DNA from: Methanobrevibacter sp.
GTDB lineage: Archaea > Methanobacteriota > Methanobacteria > Methanobacteriales > Methanobacteriaceae
Length of the DNA: 7,055 bases
Assembly: GCA_031289975.1 (NCBI GenBank)
Contig: JAITOM010000387.1
Location: 1 to 7,055, forward strand
Reading direction: 5' to 3'
A program made the translations under genes and the position numbers. The notes beneath the pieces were generated by a model. That model was not told the origin of the DNA, made no database searches, and was given only the letters and a program-made list of their open reading frames with translations. The stretch's first letter is position 1. Each line of letters begins with the position of its first letter. This document shows positions 1 to 5,294 of the stretch, in pieces.

Positions 1-331
1 TTCTAAAAATATTAAAAAAACATTAAAAAATGAAGACATAGAAACATTATTTATTTATGGTTCTTTTGCATCAGGACAAGCTAAAATTCATAGCGATTTA
101 GATTTATTTATCATAGGGAACTTGAATGAAGACTATTTAATTGAAAAAATTGATAAAATAGAACAACAATTTTCTAAAGAAATAAACTATACATTATTCA
201 ACAATGAAGAAATCAAAAATAGAATTAAAGAAAAAGATCCTTTTTTAGATGACATTTTAAAAAATCCAAAGATTTTCATCATAGGCAATGAAAAAGAATT
301 TTTAAAGAACATTGAAGGCACCAATCTATGA
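1..331 (+). CDS. MNT-domain nucleotidyltransferase, MntA-type antitoxin (5' partial)
   Basis: The 5' end lies before the window; the frame is open from base 2, so 109 residues are visible. A minimal-nucleotidyltransferase signature is complete: Gly-Ser at visible residues 20-21, ten residues, then Asp-Leu-Asp at 32-34 (GSx10DxD), the metal- and NTP-binding core. A Lys-Glu-Ile-Asn stretch further on probably supplies the third carboxylate. The C-terminal pattern, ending in a PKIFIIGNE-like strand, fits the MNT subfamily that pairs with HEPN proteins and often has an N-terminal winged helix, which would be outside the window. In characterised MntA/HepT pairs the MNT protein silences the HEPN RNase by adding AMP to a tyrosine. 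The stop overlaps the next gene's start (ATGA). A TTG at 122 is not a credible start because it lies after the catalytic motif. Family assignment is strong; the antitoxin role is inferred from the family and the partner gene. Confidence 0.85.
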   Translation, partial: SKNIKKTLKNEDIETLFIYGSFASGQAKIHSDLDLFIIGNLNEDYLIEKIDKIEQQFSKEINYTLFNNEEIKNRIKEKDPFLDDILKNPKIFIIGNEKEFLKNIEGTNL

Positions 332-753
332 GAAAAGATTTATTAAAAAAAGGATTTATTAAAAAAATAGAATCTAATTCTATTCAAGTAAATAAATCTT
401 TAGAACTTGTTGAGAGAGACTTGAAAGTAGCTAAAACTATGTTAATAGAAAATAATGATTGGGCATATAATATTTCTTATAACTCTATTCTACAAGCGAT
501 TAAAGCTTTAATGTTTAGTGAAGGATATAAAACATCCAATATAAATTCTCATGTAAGTACAATTGAATTTGCTAAAGATTTTTTAGATAAATCAGACATA
601 ATTTATTTAAATAGAATGAGAAGAAAAAGACATAAAGCAGTTTACGAAATATCAGGATCTGTAACAAATATAGAAGCAAAAAATTCAGTGCATAATGCAG
701 AAAAAATTGTTTCTAAAATAAAAATGATTATAAACGAGCAAAAGAAAGAATAA
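328..753 (+). CDS. HEPN-domain protein, HepT-type RNase toxin
   Basis: This 141-residue, mostly helical protein has the usual length for a stand-alone HEPN domain. Residues 45-67 (WAYNISYNSILQAIKAL and on) match the HEPN helix pattern with small residues and a GY turn, and residues 93-106 hold a basic cluster ending RHKAVY. Arg96 and His102 satisfy the Rx4-6H motif that forms the RNase active site in this superfamily; Tyr106 lies four residues after the histidine and is a candidate AMPylation site, though the spacing differs from the RX4HXY motif of the best-studied HepT. The ATG overlaps the MNT stop codon by 4 bp, so translation is almost certainly coupled, and no strong ribosome site is needed or seen. 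The pair most likely forms a toxin-antitoxin or defence module: the HEPN protein would cut RNA and the MNT protein hold it inactive. Confidence 0.85.
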   Translation: MRKDLLKKGFIKKIESNSIQVNKSLELVERDLKVAKTMLIENNDWAYNISYNSILQAIKALMFSEGYKTSNINSHVSTIEFAKDFLDKSDIIYLNRMRRKRHKAVYEISGSVTNIEAKNSVHNAEKIVSKIKMIINEQKKE

Positions 754-779
754 AATTAATTTTTTGATTGGAAGATATT

Positions 780-821
780 GTATAAATAATTTATACAAGT
801 GTTTAAATTAATTATACACTT
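780..821. repeat. Two consecutive inverted repeats downstream of HEPN gene
   Basis: GTATAAA at 780-786 pairs with TTTATAC at 790-796 around a 3-base loop. Directly after it AAGTGT at 797-802 pairs with ACACTT at 816-821, followed by a short T-rich stretch. They lie 27 bp after the HEPN stop codon and could mark the end of the toxin-antitoxin transcript or bind a protein dimer. All-AT stems in such AT-rich DNA may also arise by chance. Confidence 0.35.
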
Positions 822-867
822 TTCATTTTAAATATTATAATGTATGAAATAATCTTTATAAGTACAT

Positions 868-990
868 GAAAACTTCGTTTTTCTAAGTGAAATAAAAAAT
901 TTCAATACAGAAAAGCTTCGCTTTTATAAGCAAAATAAAAAATTTCAATAAAGAAAAACTTTAATTTTCTAAGTTTAAAAATAACAATAC
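868..990. repeat. Three-unit tandem array of ~42 bp hairpin-forming repeats
   Basis: Unit 1 covers 868-909, unit 2 covers 910-952 and a more diverged unit 3 covers 953-990. Units 1 and 2 share a 15-base block (aaataaaaaatttca) and open with a stem-loop. The stems differ but still pair: GAAAAC-TTC-GTTTTTC in unit 1, AAAAGC-TTC-GCTTTT in unit 2, and AGAAAA/TTTTCT in unit 3. Unit 1 adds a second dyad, TGAAA...TTTCA. The kept pairing despite changed bases suggests selection on structure or repeated copying of a hairpin element. There are no unique spacers, so this is not a CRISPR array. Confidence 0.7.
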
Positions 991-1080
991 CTACTATTTT
1001 AGATGATAATCTTTTTTAATAAATTATTTAATTTAGAATATTAATTTAAATTTATAAAAATATATAATTTTAAATTTTAA

Positions 1081-1164
1081 ATAATATTAATATATTTTAA
1101 TCAATATAAATAATTTTAAATCAATATATTTCAATAATATTTATTTTCAAAAAAGTTATTTATT
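1081..1164. repeat. Direct repeat, copy A (84 bp)
   Basis: This copy aligns without gaps to 1271-1354, at a constant offset of 190 bases, with 75 of 84 positions identical by eye. Both end in the same block, aaaaaagttatttatt. Weaker similarity with one length change extends left to about 1063. It is non-coding in all frames. Confidence 0.75.
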
Positions 1165-1270
1165 GGGAATTTTATCAAAACTACTAAAACTTATTTAAAT
1201 TTAAATATCATTAATTTTAAATATCATTTCACTAAAATTTATAATTTTAAATTTAAAATAAAAATTTAAA

Positions 1271-1354
1271 ATAATATAAATATATTTTGATTAATATAAA
1301 TTATTTTAAATTAATATTTTTTAATAATACTTATTTTTAAAAAAGTTATTTATT
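1271..1354. repeat. Direct repeat, copy B (84 bp)
   Basis: Second copy of the 1081-1164 repeat; left-flank similarity reaches about 1240. Several differences from copy A are C in copy A against T in copy B, as expected from AT-biased decay after an old duplication. Copy B ends 122 bp before the dehydrogenase start codon, so it could take part in that gene's control region, but no protein-binding site can be named. Confidence 0.75.
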
Positions 1355-1433
1355 AAAAACATTAGAGAAACGAGAAACAATTGCAATTATAAAATTAAAA
1401 AAATTATTTTTGATTAAAAAATTATTTGTAAAA

Positions 1434-1470
1434 CATTATAATTTTAAATTTAAGAAAATTTAATAAAGAG
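1434..1470 (+). promoter_or_regulatory. Possible TATA box and ribosome site of the dehydrogenase gene
   Basis: A TATA-like cattata at 1434-1440 follows an A-rich stretch and lies about 40 bases before the ATG at 1477, which fits an archaeal promoter with a short leader. A weak purine run, aaagag at 1465-1470, sits six bases before the ATG and is the only ribosome-site candidate. In such AT-rich DNA, TATA-like strings are frequent, so the call is tentative. Confidence 0.3.
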
Positions 1471-1476
1471 AATACT

Positions 1477-2481
1477 ATGTATAAAATTACAACTATTGGT
1501 GGAGATGGAATTGGACCTGAAGTCATGGAAGGAGCTATAGCTATTTTAGAAATATTAGATCTAAATTTTGATTTCATTGAAATGGAAGCTGGAAAAGGAT
1601 GTTTAAAAAAAAATGGAACAACGATCCCTGAGGAGACAATTAAATCAGCAAAAAAGAGTCATGCTACATTATTTGGTGCTATAACCACAGTTGATAATGA
1701 AAAAAGTCCTATTATTGTTTTAAGAAAGAATTTAGATGTTTATGGAAACTTAAGACCTGTGAAGTCATTTGAAGGAATTGATTGCTTGTATCCTAATTTA
1801 GAATTCTATATAGTTCGTGAAAATACCGAAGGATTGTACTGTGAAATTGAATATTGTTGTGAGGATGAAAAAACTGCAGTATCTCACAGAGTAATTACTA
1901 AAAAAGCAAGTGAAAAAATTATTGACTTTACATTTAAACAGGCAAGTGAAAATAAAAGAGAAAAAGTTACTTGTATTCATAAAGCAAATGTATTAAAAAA
2001 AACTGATGGTCTTTTTAAAAAAATATTCTATAAAATAGCTAAAAACTATCCAAACATAAAAGCTGAAGATTATTATGTGGATGCCATGGCAATGTATCTT
2101 GTTCAAAAACCAGAAGATTTTGATTACATTGTGACTACAAATCTTTTTGGAGATATTTTATCTGATGAAGCTGCAGGGCTTGTAGGTGGTCTTGGACTTG
2201 CTCCATCAGGAAATATTGGGGATAAACATGGATTATTTGAACCAGTTCATGGTTCTGCACCAGATATTGCTGGAAAAAAGATCTCAAACCCAATAGCTAT
2301 GATTCTTTCATCAGCAATGATGTTAGATTTTTTAAATGAAAAATATTATGCTAATCAAATAAGAATAGCTGTTGAAAATGTTTTAAAAAAGAAAAAAATA
2401 GCTACTCCTGACTTAGGTGGATGTGATAAAACAATGGATGTTGCAAATGCTGTTATCAATGAATTAAAAAATGTCCTATAA
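1477..2481 (+). CDS. leuB: 3-isopropylmalate dehydrogenase family protein (LeuB-like; AksF possible)
   Basis: The 334-residue product is complete and of normal length for archaeal beta-decarboxylating dehydrogenases, which oxidise and decarboxylate 2-hydroxy acids with NAD+ and Mg2+. Visible motifs in order are the N-terminal GDGIGPEV (9-16), LRKNLDVYGNLRP with substrate arginines 83 and 93, RENTEGLY (114-121) with Arg114 and catalytic Tyr121, HKAN with catalytic Lys169, Asp202, NLFGDILSD with Mg2+ ligands Asp226 and Asp230, and HGSAPDIAGK (258-267). Asp263 is at the position that favours NAD+ over NADP+. The C-terminal half resembles Methanocaldococcus LeuB as I remember it, which points to leucine synthesis. 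The KSPII stretch before the LRK motif resembles AksF, the homoisocitrate/threo-isocitrate enzyme of coenzyme B synthesis, so substrate is uncertain. No other leucine-pathway gene adjoins it, and it appears monocistronic. Confidence 0.9.
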   Translation: MYKITTIGGDGIGPEVMEGAIAILEILDLNFDFIEMEAGKGCLKKNGTTIPEETIKSAKKSHATLFGAITTVDNEKSPIIVLRKNLDVYGNLRPVKSFEGIDCLYPNLEFYIVRENTEGLYCEIEYCCEDEKTAVSHRVITKKASEKIIDFTFKQASENKREKVTCIHKANVLKKTDGLFKKIFYKIAKNYPNIKAEDYYVDAMAMYLVQKPEDFDYIVTTNLFGDILSDEAAGLVGGLGLAPSGNIGDKHGLFEPVHGSAPDIAGKKISNPIAMILSSAMMLDFLNEKYYANQIRIAVENVLKKKKIATPDLGGCDKTMDVANAVINELKNVL

Positions 2482-2497
2482 CAACAATATCATCAAC

Positions 2498-2536
2498 TTA
2501 AGGATTTTTTTATTTAAATTTTTTTAATTGCCTTAA
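2498..2536 (+). terminator. Oligo-T terminator region after the dehydrogenase gene
   Basis: Two runs of seven T (2505-2511 and 2519-2525) begin 24 bases after the stop codon. They lie between TTAAGG (2498-2503) and CCTTAA (2531-2536). Archaeal RNA polymerase ends transcription at such T-runs, so this is a likely 3' end for the transcript. Confidence 0.55.
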
Positions 2537-3014
2537 TTTTTATTTAAACAGAAATTAATGGATAATCCGTGTCTATTTTTTATATGTAGTTTGTATCCGA
2601 AGTATGATTTATTGCCTTTTTTGCTCCATTCTCCATCTTTATTCCATTTTTCATCTTTATTTCTTCGTGTTTTCGCATCTTTGCCGTGTCGTGTCTGTTC
2701 TTTTATGATCCTGGATCTTGATGTTTTATGAAATGTTTGCATACTTGAATATTACACCTTAATTCATGAGTTAAGCCTTTGAAATCTATCTGTTTTTGAA
2801 GTTCATACCCATACAATTTTATCAGTTCCTGTTTTTACTAATTTTCTCATAAATGACCAATATTGTTGTTTTTCATCAGTATTAGGTCTCCCACCGTTTT
2901 CATCTCTGATTATCATAGATTTTCTTAATAACAATGGTCTAAAATAACTTTCCAATAAATAAAAGGAGTTATTTCAGCCAAGTTATCCCCATAATTCACT
3001 AAACCTTTTATCAT
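2533..3014 (-). pseudogene. Degraded IS5-type transposase
   Basis: Read on the minus strand, this is a decayed DDE transposase. It starts at ATG 3014-3012 after an AAAAGGT ribosome-like site with LVNYGDNLAEITPFIYWK. Around 2950 the frame shifts and continues as YFRPLL, then an ENGGRPNTD stretch. Next comes MRKLVKTGTDKIVW, which in IS5-type relatives lies some 70-90 residues further on, so a central piece seems deleted. In-frame stops follow at 2805-2803, 2766-2764 and 2754-2752. The last open part, from about 2742, contains DAKTRR and SKKGNKSYFGYKLHIK, a hallmark of this group, and ends at 2533 before the final catalytic residues. An 18 bp near-perfect tandem duplication (2626-2643, 2644-2661) duplicates NKDxxW. 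No terminal inverted repeats or target duplication could be identified. It cannot be active. Confidence 0.75.
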
Positions 3015-3164
3015 TACTACCTTTTCAATAAACTGTTTTTTTTAAACTAAACCATTAATAATTTATAGCTCGTGCATGTATTTAAACAATATACTATTCC
3101 ACTATTAAGCACTGCTTTATAAAGTGATTTTTTTTGCTTTTATGGGTTTATTAGTTGTTTCTAT

Positions 3165-3186
3165 AGAGAGAGAGAGAGAGAGAGAG
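3165..3186. repeat. Perfect (AG)11 dinucleotide microsatellite
   Basis: Twenty-two bases of uninterrupted AG/CT repeat. Such tracts are rare in small archaeal genomes and are prone to slipped-strand length change. It lies about 210-230 bases before the first gene of the island, too far for a simple core-promoter spacing effect, and in the frame of a doubtful ORF. Confidence 0.95.
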
Positions 3187-3357
3187 CAAATGATTAGTTT
3201 TAAGAATTCACCAATGTTTTTATTTAGTTTAAAGCTTTTTAATCAACTTCCCATTACTCGTATAAATGAGTTTAAATGGAAATCTTTATATATGAATGAA
3301 ATAATATTATGATGCATGGGGATTTTCTATGAAAAAAATATTAGATTAATAAAAATT

Positions 3358-3369
3358 CTCTATAATCTA
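3358..3369 (+). promoter_or_regulatory. Possible TATA box for the first island gene
   Basis: A tataatct at 3361-3368 follows an A-rich stretch that could act as a TFB site. It lies 27-36 bases before the candidate start codons at 3395 and 3404. This would give a leaderless or nearly leaderless transcript for the 3404 start. The call rests on position and string only. Confidence 0.25.
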
Positions 3370-3394
3370 TTAAAATCGATAACAGGTTTATCAG

Positions 3395-3772
3395 GTGGTT
3401 TATTTGTTTGATGGAAATACTAAAAAAACATCTATTAAAAATTTAAAGAGCGAATTCGTTGATTGGTTTTATCCAACATTCTGTCCTAAATCATATAGAT
3501 TTCTTTTTAAGTATGGAGGTTCGGAACTTAATAACATTGAAAATAAATACTTTCAGTCTTTTAATGACAGATTGTTTGAGGTTGACTTAGATAATATTCC
3601 TGAAAAAATTATATTGATAAAAGGAAACTTGATAAATAAGTATAATGTTGATGATAAAACTTTTGCATATTACAGTTATGATTTAAGTCATGGCATACCT
3701 AATGCAATTATCAACAAGCATTATATAGAATTTTTAGTAGAATATAATAAAATTATAAATAAAAAAAGATAA
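3395..3772 (+). CDS. Divergent ERCC4/XPF-like protein, nuclease motif lost (hypothetical)
   Basis: The product has 125 residues from the GTG at 3395. A TTG at 3404 may be the true start, because AGGTGG at 3393-3398 lies five bases before it. No confident family match can be made by eye. Lined up with the better nuclease encoded at 5295-5986, it shows the same order: a hydrophobic strand ending in Asp (LFDG against IVDP); a GSELNNIENK stretch against SELISVIELK; a helix with RLFE; a strand ILIKG against RIVG; and a final IPNAIINKHYIEFLVEYNKI helix against IIVVRSEDIEELIYMLVSLV. The GD and ERK-D catalytic positions are not kept, so it would be inactive if this is right. A relic of the matching HhH region begins 20 bases after its stop. 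It is open and may be expressed, but could be a truncated former nuclease. The homology is an inference. Confidence 0.5.
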   Translation: MVYLFDGNTKKTSIKNLKSEFVDWFYPTFCPKSYRFLFKYGGSELNNIENKYFQSFNDRLFEVDLDNIPEKIILIKGNLINKYNVDDKTFAYYSYDLSHGIPNAIINKHYIEFLVEYNKIINKKR

Positions 3773-3792
3773 AAAAAGAGATTCTGGTATAA

Positions 3793-3989
3793 AATCCTAA
3801 CAATCTGTTAAATTCTTTTAAAATAGATCAAAACAAGTTTTATTAAAGGAGTTGGTGTGCATAGAGTAGAATTAATTGTTAATGAGTATGAAATAAAAAC
3901 ATTAGAAGCCTTAATCTATTTAAGTGAAGAAGACTTGTTAGAAATTAAAGGTGTTGGTCTTCAATAGCTAGAGCTATTTAGGAGGTTTA
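3793..3989 (+). pseudogene. Relic of a helix-hairpin-helix (HhH)2 domain
   Basis: This is a shifted copy of the C-terminal part of the nuclease ending at 5986. The frame 3793-3840 reads NPNNLLNSF, matching NPALNYLSS of the other copy. A shift leads to KGVGVHRVELIVNEYEIKTL and on to DLLEIKGVG before a TAG at 3965-3967. The other copy reads IGVGAHRAELIVKEFKITTL and DLVEIKGIG. At DNA level 3848-3907 matches 5831-5890 at 48 of 60 bases. The offset between copies changes by only two bases from here to the next start codon, so two small deletions account for the lost frame after the second hairpin. A GTG at 3857, five bases after AAAGGAG, could in theory give a 36-residue peptide, but that string is part of the conserved GVG codons. 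It lies between the 3395 gene and a membrane protein gene. Confidence 0.8.
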
Positions 3990-3997
3990 CATGAAAA
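3978..3997 (+). repeat. Shared 20 bp gene junction, copy 1, with GGAGGT ribosome site
   Basis: The string ttaggaggtttacatgaaaa is identical here and at 5963-5982. It holds the ribosome site GGAGGT (3981-3986), a 4-base gap and the ATG at 3991, and so fixes the start of the next gene. Confidence 0.9.
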
Positions 3998-4689
3998 CTA
4001 AAGTTAGAAAATTAATTAATAAGTTGTGGATGAAATTTAGAGAATCAAATGAAGAAACTCAATTGTGTATTGGTGGAGCTACAATTTTTATTTTAGGGTT
4101 TTTTCTAATTAGTGCAATATTAGTTGCTACTGCATCACCTGATAAAATTGATGGTATTACATTCTTAAGTTATAATATTGAAAAAGGCTCAAACTATGAT
4201 ACTGGAAAATTACAATATACTGTTGTTTGTAACAACAGTCAGTTAAATGGCTTTAATATTGAATATTATGTGTATGATAATGATAAGTTGTTAAATAAAG
4301 ACATAAAGCCAGAACAACATATAAGCAAGGTAAACACTGATGAAAATTTTTCTATAAATGGTTATAGTAGTGAATATCGTGACAAGACTGTAACTAGTAT
4401 TATTGTTAAAATCGTTAAAGACGATAAAGTGTTATTTAGTGAAAAGTTTGATGTTGAACCTCATACATTTGTTTATACTAGTAGTGCAAGTAATACAAGT
4501 AGTTCAACTAGTGTAAGTAGTGCAAGCAGTGGTTTAAAAGCTAACACTGTTTCAATGACTGTTAATGATGATAGTAGTGTTACTTATAATGGTTATGCTA
4601 TTATAGGTGATTATAAGTGGACATATACTAATTATAGGATATATAAAGATGGTACTACAAGTGGTACTGCTAATATAGCTAAAGTTTAA
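3991..4689 (+). CDS. One-pass membrane protein with outside beta-rich domain and Ser-rich linker
   Basis: I do not recognise a family. The 232-residue protein has a basic N-terminal tail (1-22), one hydrophobic segment at about 25-47 (CIGGATIFILGFFLISAIL core), and then about 185 residues predicted outside by the positive-inside rule. Residues 55-158 alternate hydrophobic strands and polar turns like an Ig-type beta sandwich. Residues 163-181 are a Ser/Thr/Ala linker encoded by agt-rich imperfect repeats (about 4477-4534). The last 50 residues are a second small domain rich in Tyr, Thr and Gly. There is no lipobox and no C-terminal anchor. The start is secured by GGAGGT four bases upstream. 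It takes the same place as the membrane gene at 5976, whose N-terminus begins with the same MK codons. Codons favour T- and G-ending forms, unlike the A-rich genes to the left. Confidence 0.8.
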   Translation: MKTKVRKLINKLWMKFRESNEETQLCIGGATIFILGFFLISAILVATASPDKIDGITFLSYNIEKGSNYDTGKLQYTVVCNNSQLNGFNIEYYVYDNDKLLNKDIKPEQHISKVNTDENFSINGYSSEYRDKTVTSIIVKIVKDDKVLFSEKFDVEPHTFVYTSSASNTSSSTSVSSASSGLKANTVSMTVNDDSSVTYNGYAIIGDYKWTYTNYRIYKDGTTSGTANIAKV

Positions 4690-4709
4690 GGAAAGATGGT
4701 GTTAAATGA

Positions 4710-5045
4710 ATGAATTCTATTATTTATGTTTTGAATAAAAATACGCAGGTTGTTATAGCAGAAGAAAAATTTTTAGATATAAAAGCTGCTAAAAATAGAA
4801 AGTATGATTTGTTGATGGAGCAAAATGATAATTTGGAGGTAATGAGTAAATATGGTTTATTATGGAAAGATATAGAAATTCGTGGGAAGTTTATAAGTAC
4901 AAATATTAATTTAGTTAATGCTAATCCTGCAAAGCAGGGTCATAGTGATTTGTTTTGGTATTTAGTGATTAGTGGTATTATAGGATTATTAATGTTGTTA
5001 ATAGTATCTTTGTGGACTAGGAGTCTTATGAGTGGTCTTATGTAA
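4710..5045 (+). CDS. Small protein with C-terminal membrane segment (hypothetical)
   Basis: The 111-residue product has no family I can name. Residues 1-60 look soluble, beginning with a strand (IIYVLNK), then a Lys-rich helix (FLDIKAAKNRKYDLLMEQ) and a second alpha/beta stretch. Residues 81-103 (LFWYLVISGIIGLLMLLIVSL core) form one membrane segment followed by a short Arg-containing tail. With no signal sequence and the basic soluble part at the N-terminus, that part is probably in the cytoplasm. It starts 20 bases after the preceding membrane gene and is probably in its operon. The ATG at 4710 is chosen because the ATG four bases upstream is out of frame and closes after ten codons; a weak ggtg at 4698-4701 is the only ribosome-site candidate. 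Its length matches the small membrane proteins at 6273 and 6610, but sequence similarity to them is not obvious. Confidence 0.75.
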   Translation: MNSIIYVLNKNTQVVIAEEKFLDIKAAKNRKYDLLMEQNDNLEVMSKYGLLWKDIEIRGKFISTNINLVNANPAKQGHSDLFWYLVISGIIGLLMLLIVSLWTRSLMSGLM

Positions 5046-5070
5046 GTTATTATATGAAGTTAATGTTAGT

Positions 5071-5086
5071 CAGAACTGTTGTTCTG
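5071..5086. repeat. Short perfect hairpin downstream of the 4710 gene
   Basis: CAGAAC (5071-5076) and GTTCTG (5081-5086) pair perfectly around TGTT, 26 bases after a stop codon. The stem is more GC-rich than its surroundings. No T-run follows, so a classic terminator is not supported; an RNA-stabilising 3' stem or an insertion-sequence end is possible. Confidence 0.45.
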
Positions 5087-5151
5087 GCTCTACTTGTAAT
5101 TGTGTATACAAATGTTAGTATATGTATTAAATTCAAAAGGGAAACCATTAA

Positions 5152-5240
5152 TGCCATGCTCACCAAAAATAATCAACCTTGAAATTCTCTTTAATGAAAG
5201 CATGAACTTTTCTTGTACTTAAACATATTGATAATGATGA
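5152..5240 (-). pseudogene. Short transposase-like relic, possibly IS630 type
   Basis: On the minus strand 5219-5163 reads STRKVHAFIKENFKVDYFW and then stops at 5162-5160. The pattern, a helix with RKVHAFIKE followed by an F-x-V-x-Y strand, resembles the winged-helix part of IS630-type transposases as I recall them. After the stop a neighbouring frame reads FGEHGINGFPFEF, of unknown origin. The piece is too short for a firm call and has no recognisable ends. Confidence 0.3.
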
Positions 5241-5289
5241 TTATAAGATTAAGATATTAATTGCTAATGTAGTTAAAGACGAGGAGTGA
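5206..5289 (+). pseudogene. Possible 3' remnant of a gene upstream of the nuclease
   Basis: A plus-strand frame is open from 5206 to a TGA at 5287-5289 and reads LVLKHIDNDDYKIKILIANV before ending KDEE. It has no ATG, GTG or TTG. Its last codons (gacgaggagtga) form the ribosome site of the next gene, the arrangement of translationally coupled genes. It may be the surviving end of an upstream gene whose 5' part was lost together with the insertion-sequence relic. The composition looks coding, but 28 codons can be open by chance. Confidence 0.3.
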
Positions 5290-5290
5290 T
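5281..5290 (+). promoter_or_regulatory. Strong ribosome site fixing the nuclease start
   Basis: GAGGAGTGAT closely fits the archaeal anti-Shine-Dalgarno complement GGAGGTGAT and ends four bases before the ATG at 5295. It overlaps the GTG at 5286, which is therefore not the start. Confidence 0.75.
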
Positions 5291-5294
5291 TGTA

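Larger units (their letters stand above)
754..1476. other. Long AT-rich gene-free spacer with repeats
   Basis: No credible gene is seen on either strand of this stretch of about 720 bases. It holds two small inverted repeats just after the HEPN gene, a tandem hairpin array, an 84 bp direct duplication, a 12 bp direct repeat (ttaaatatcatt at 1201-1212 and 1217-1228), and presumably the promoter of the dehydrogenase gene at its right end. Confidence 0.8.
3015..3394. other. Spacer between transposase relic and accessory island
   Basis: These 380 bases hold no gene I can support. A GTG-started frame of 62 codons (3124-3312) crosses the AG microsatellite, has no ribosome site and translates to a low-complexity Glu-Arg run followed by nothing recognisable. 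A short ATG frame of six codons at about 3330-3350 is preceded by ggggat and may be a vestige. A possible promoter for the next gene sits at the right end. Confidence 0.6.

Noticed and set aside
122..331. TTG at 122 as the start of the first gene
   Set aside because: The frame is open to the window edge, and the catalytic GSx10DxD motif lies upstream of this codon.
868..990. CRISPR array
   Set aside because: Units follow each other directly without unique spacers, and the repeats diverge from unit to unit.
1798..1980. Minus-strand ORF of 60 codons inside the dehydrogenase gene
   Set aside because: It lies fully opposite a well-supported gene, has no ribosome site and gives a Phe/Cys-rich product typical of an antisense shadow.
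3124..3312. GTG-started ORF of 62 codons with an Glu-Arg run
   Set aside because: The run is just the AG microsatellite translated; no ribosome site and no recognisable domain. A hydrophobic start before it and the possibility of phase switching make it worth only a note.
3857..3967. 36-residue peptide gene starting at GTG 3857 after AAAGGAG
   Set aside because: The apparent ribosome site is part of conserved codons of the HhH relic, and the peptide would be half a domain.
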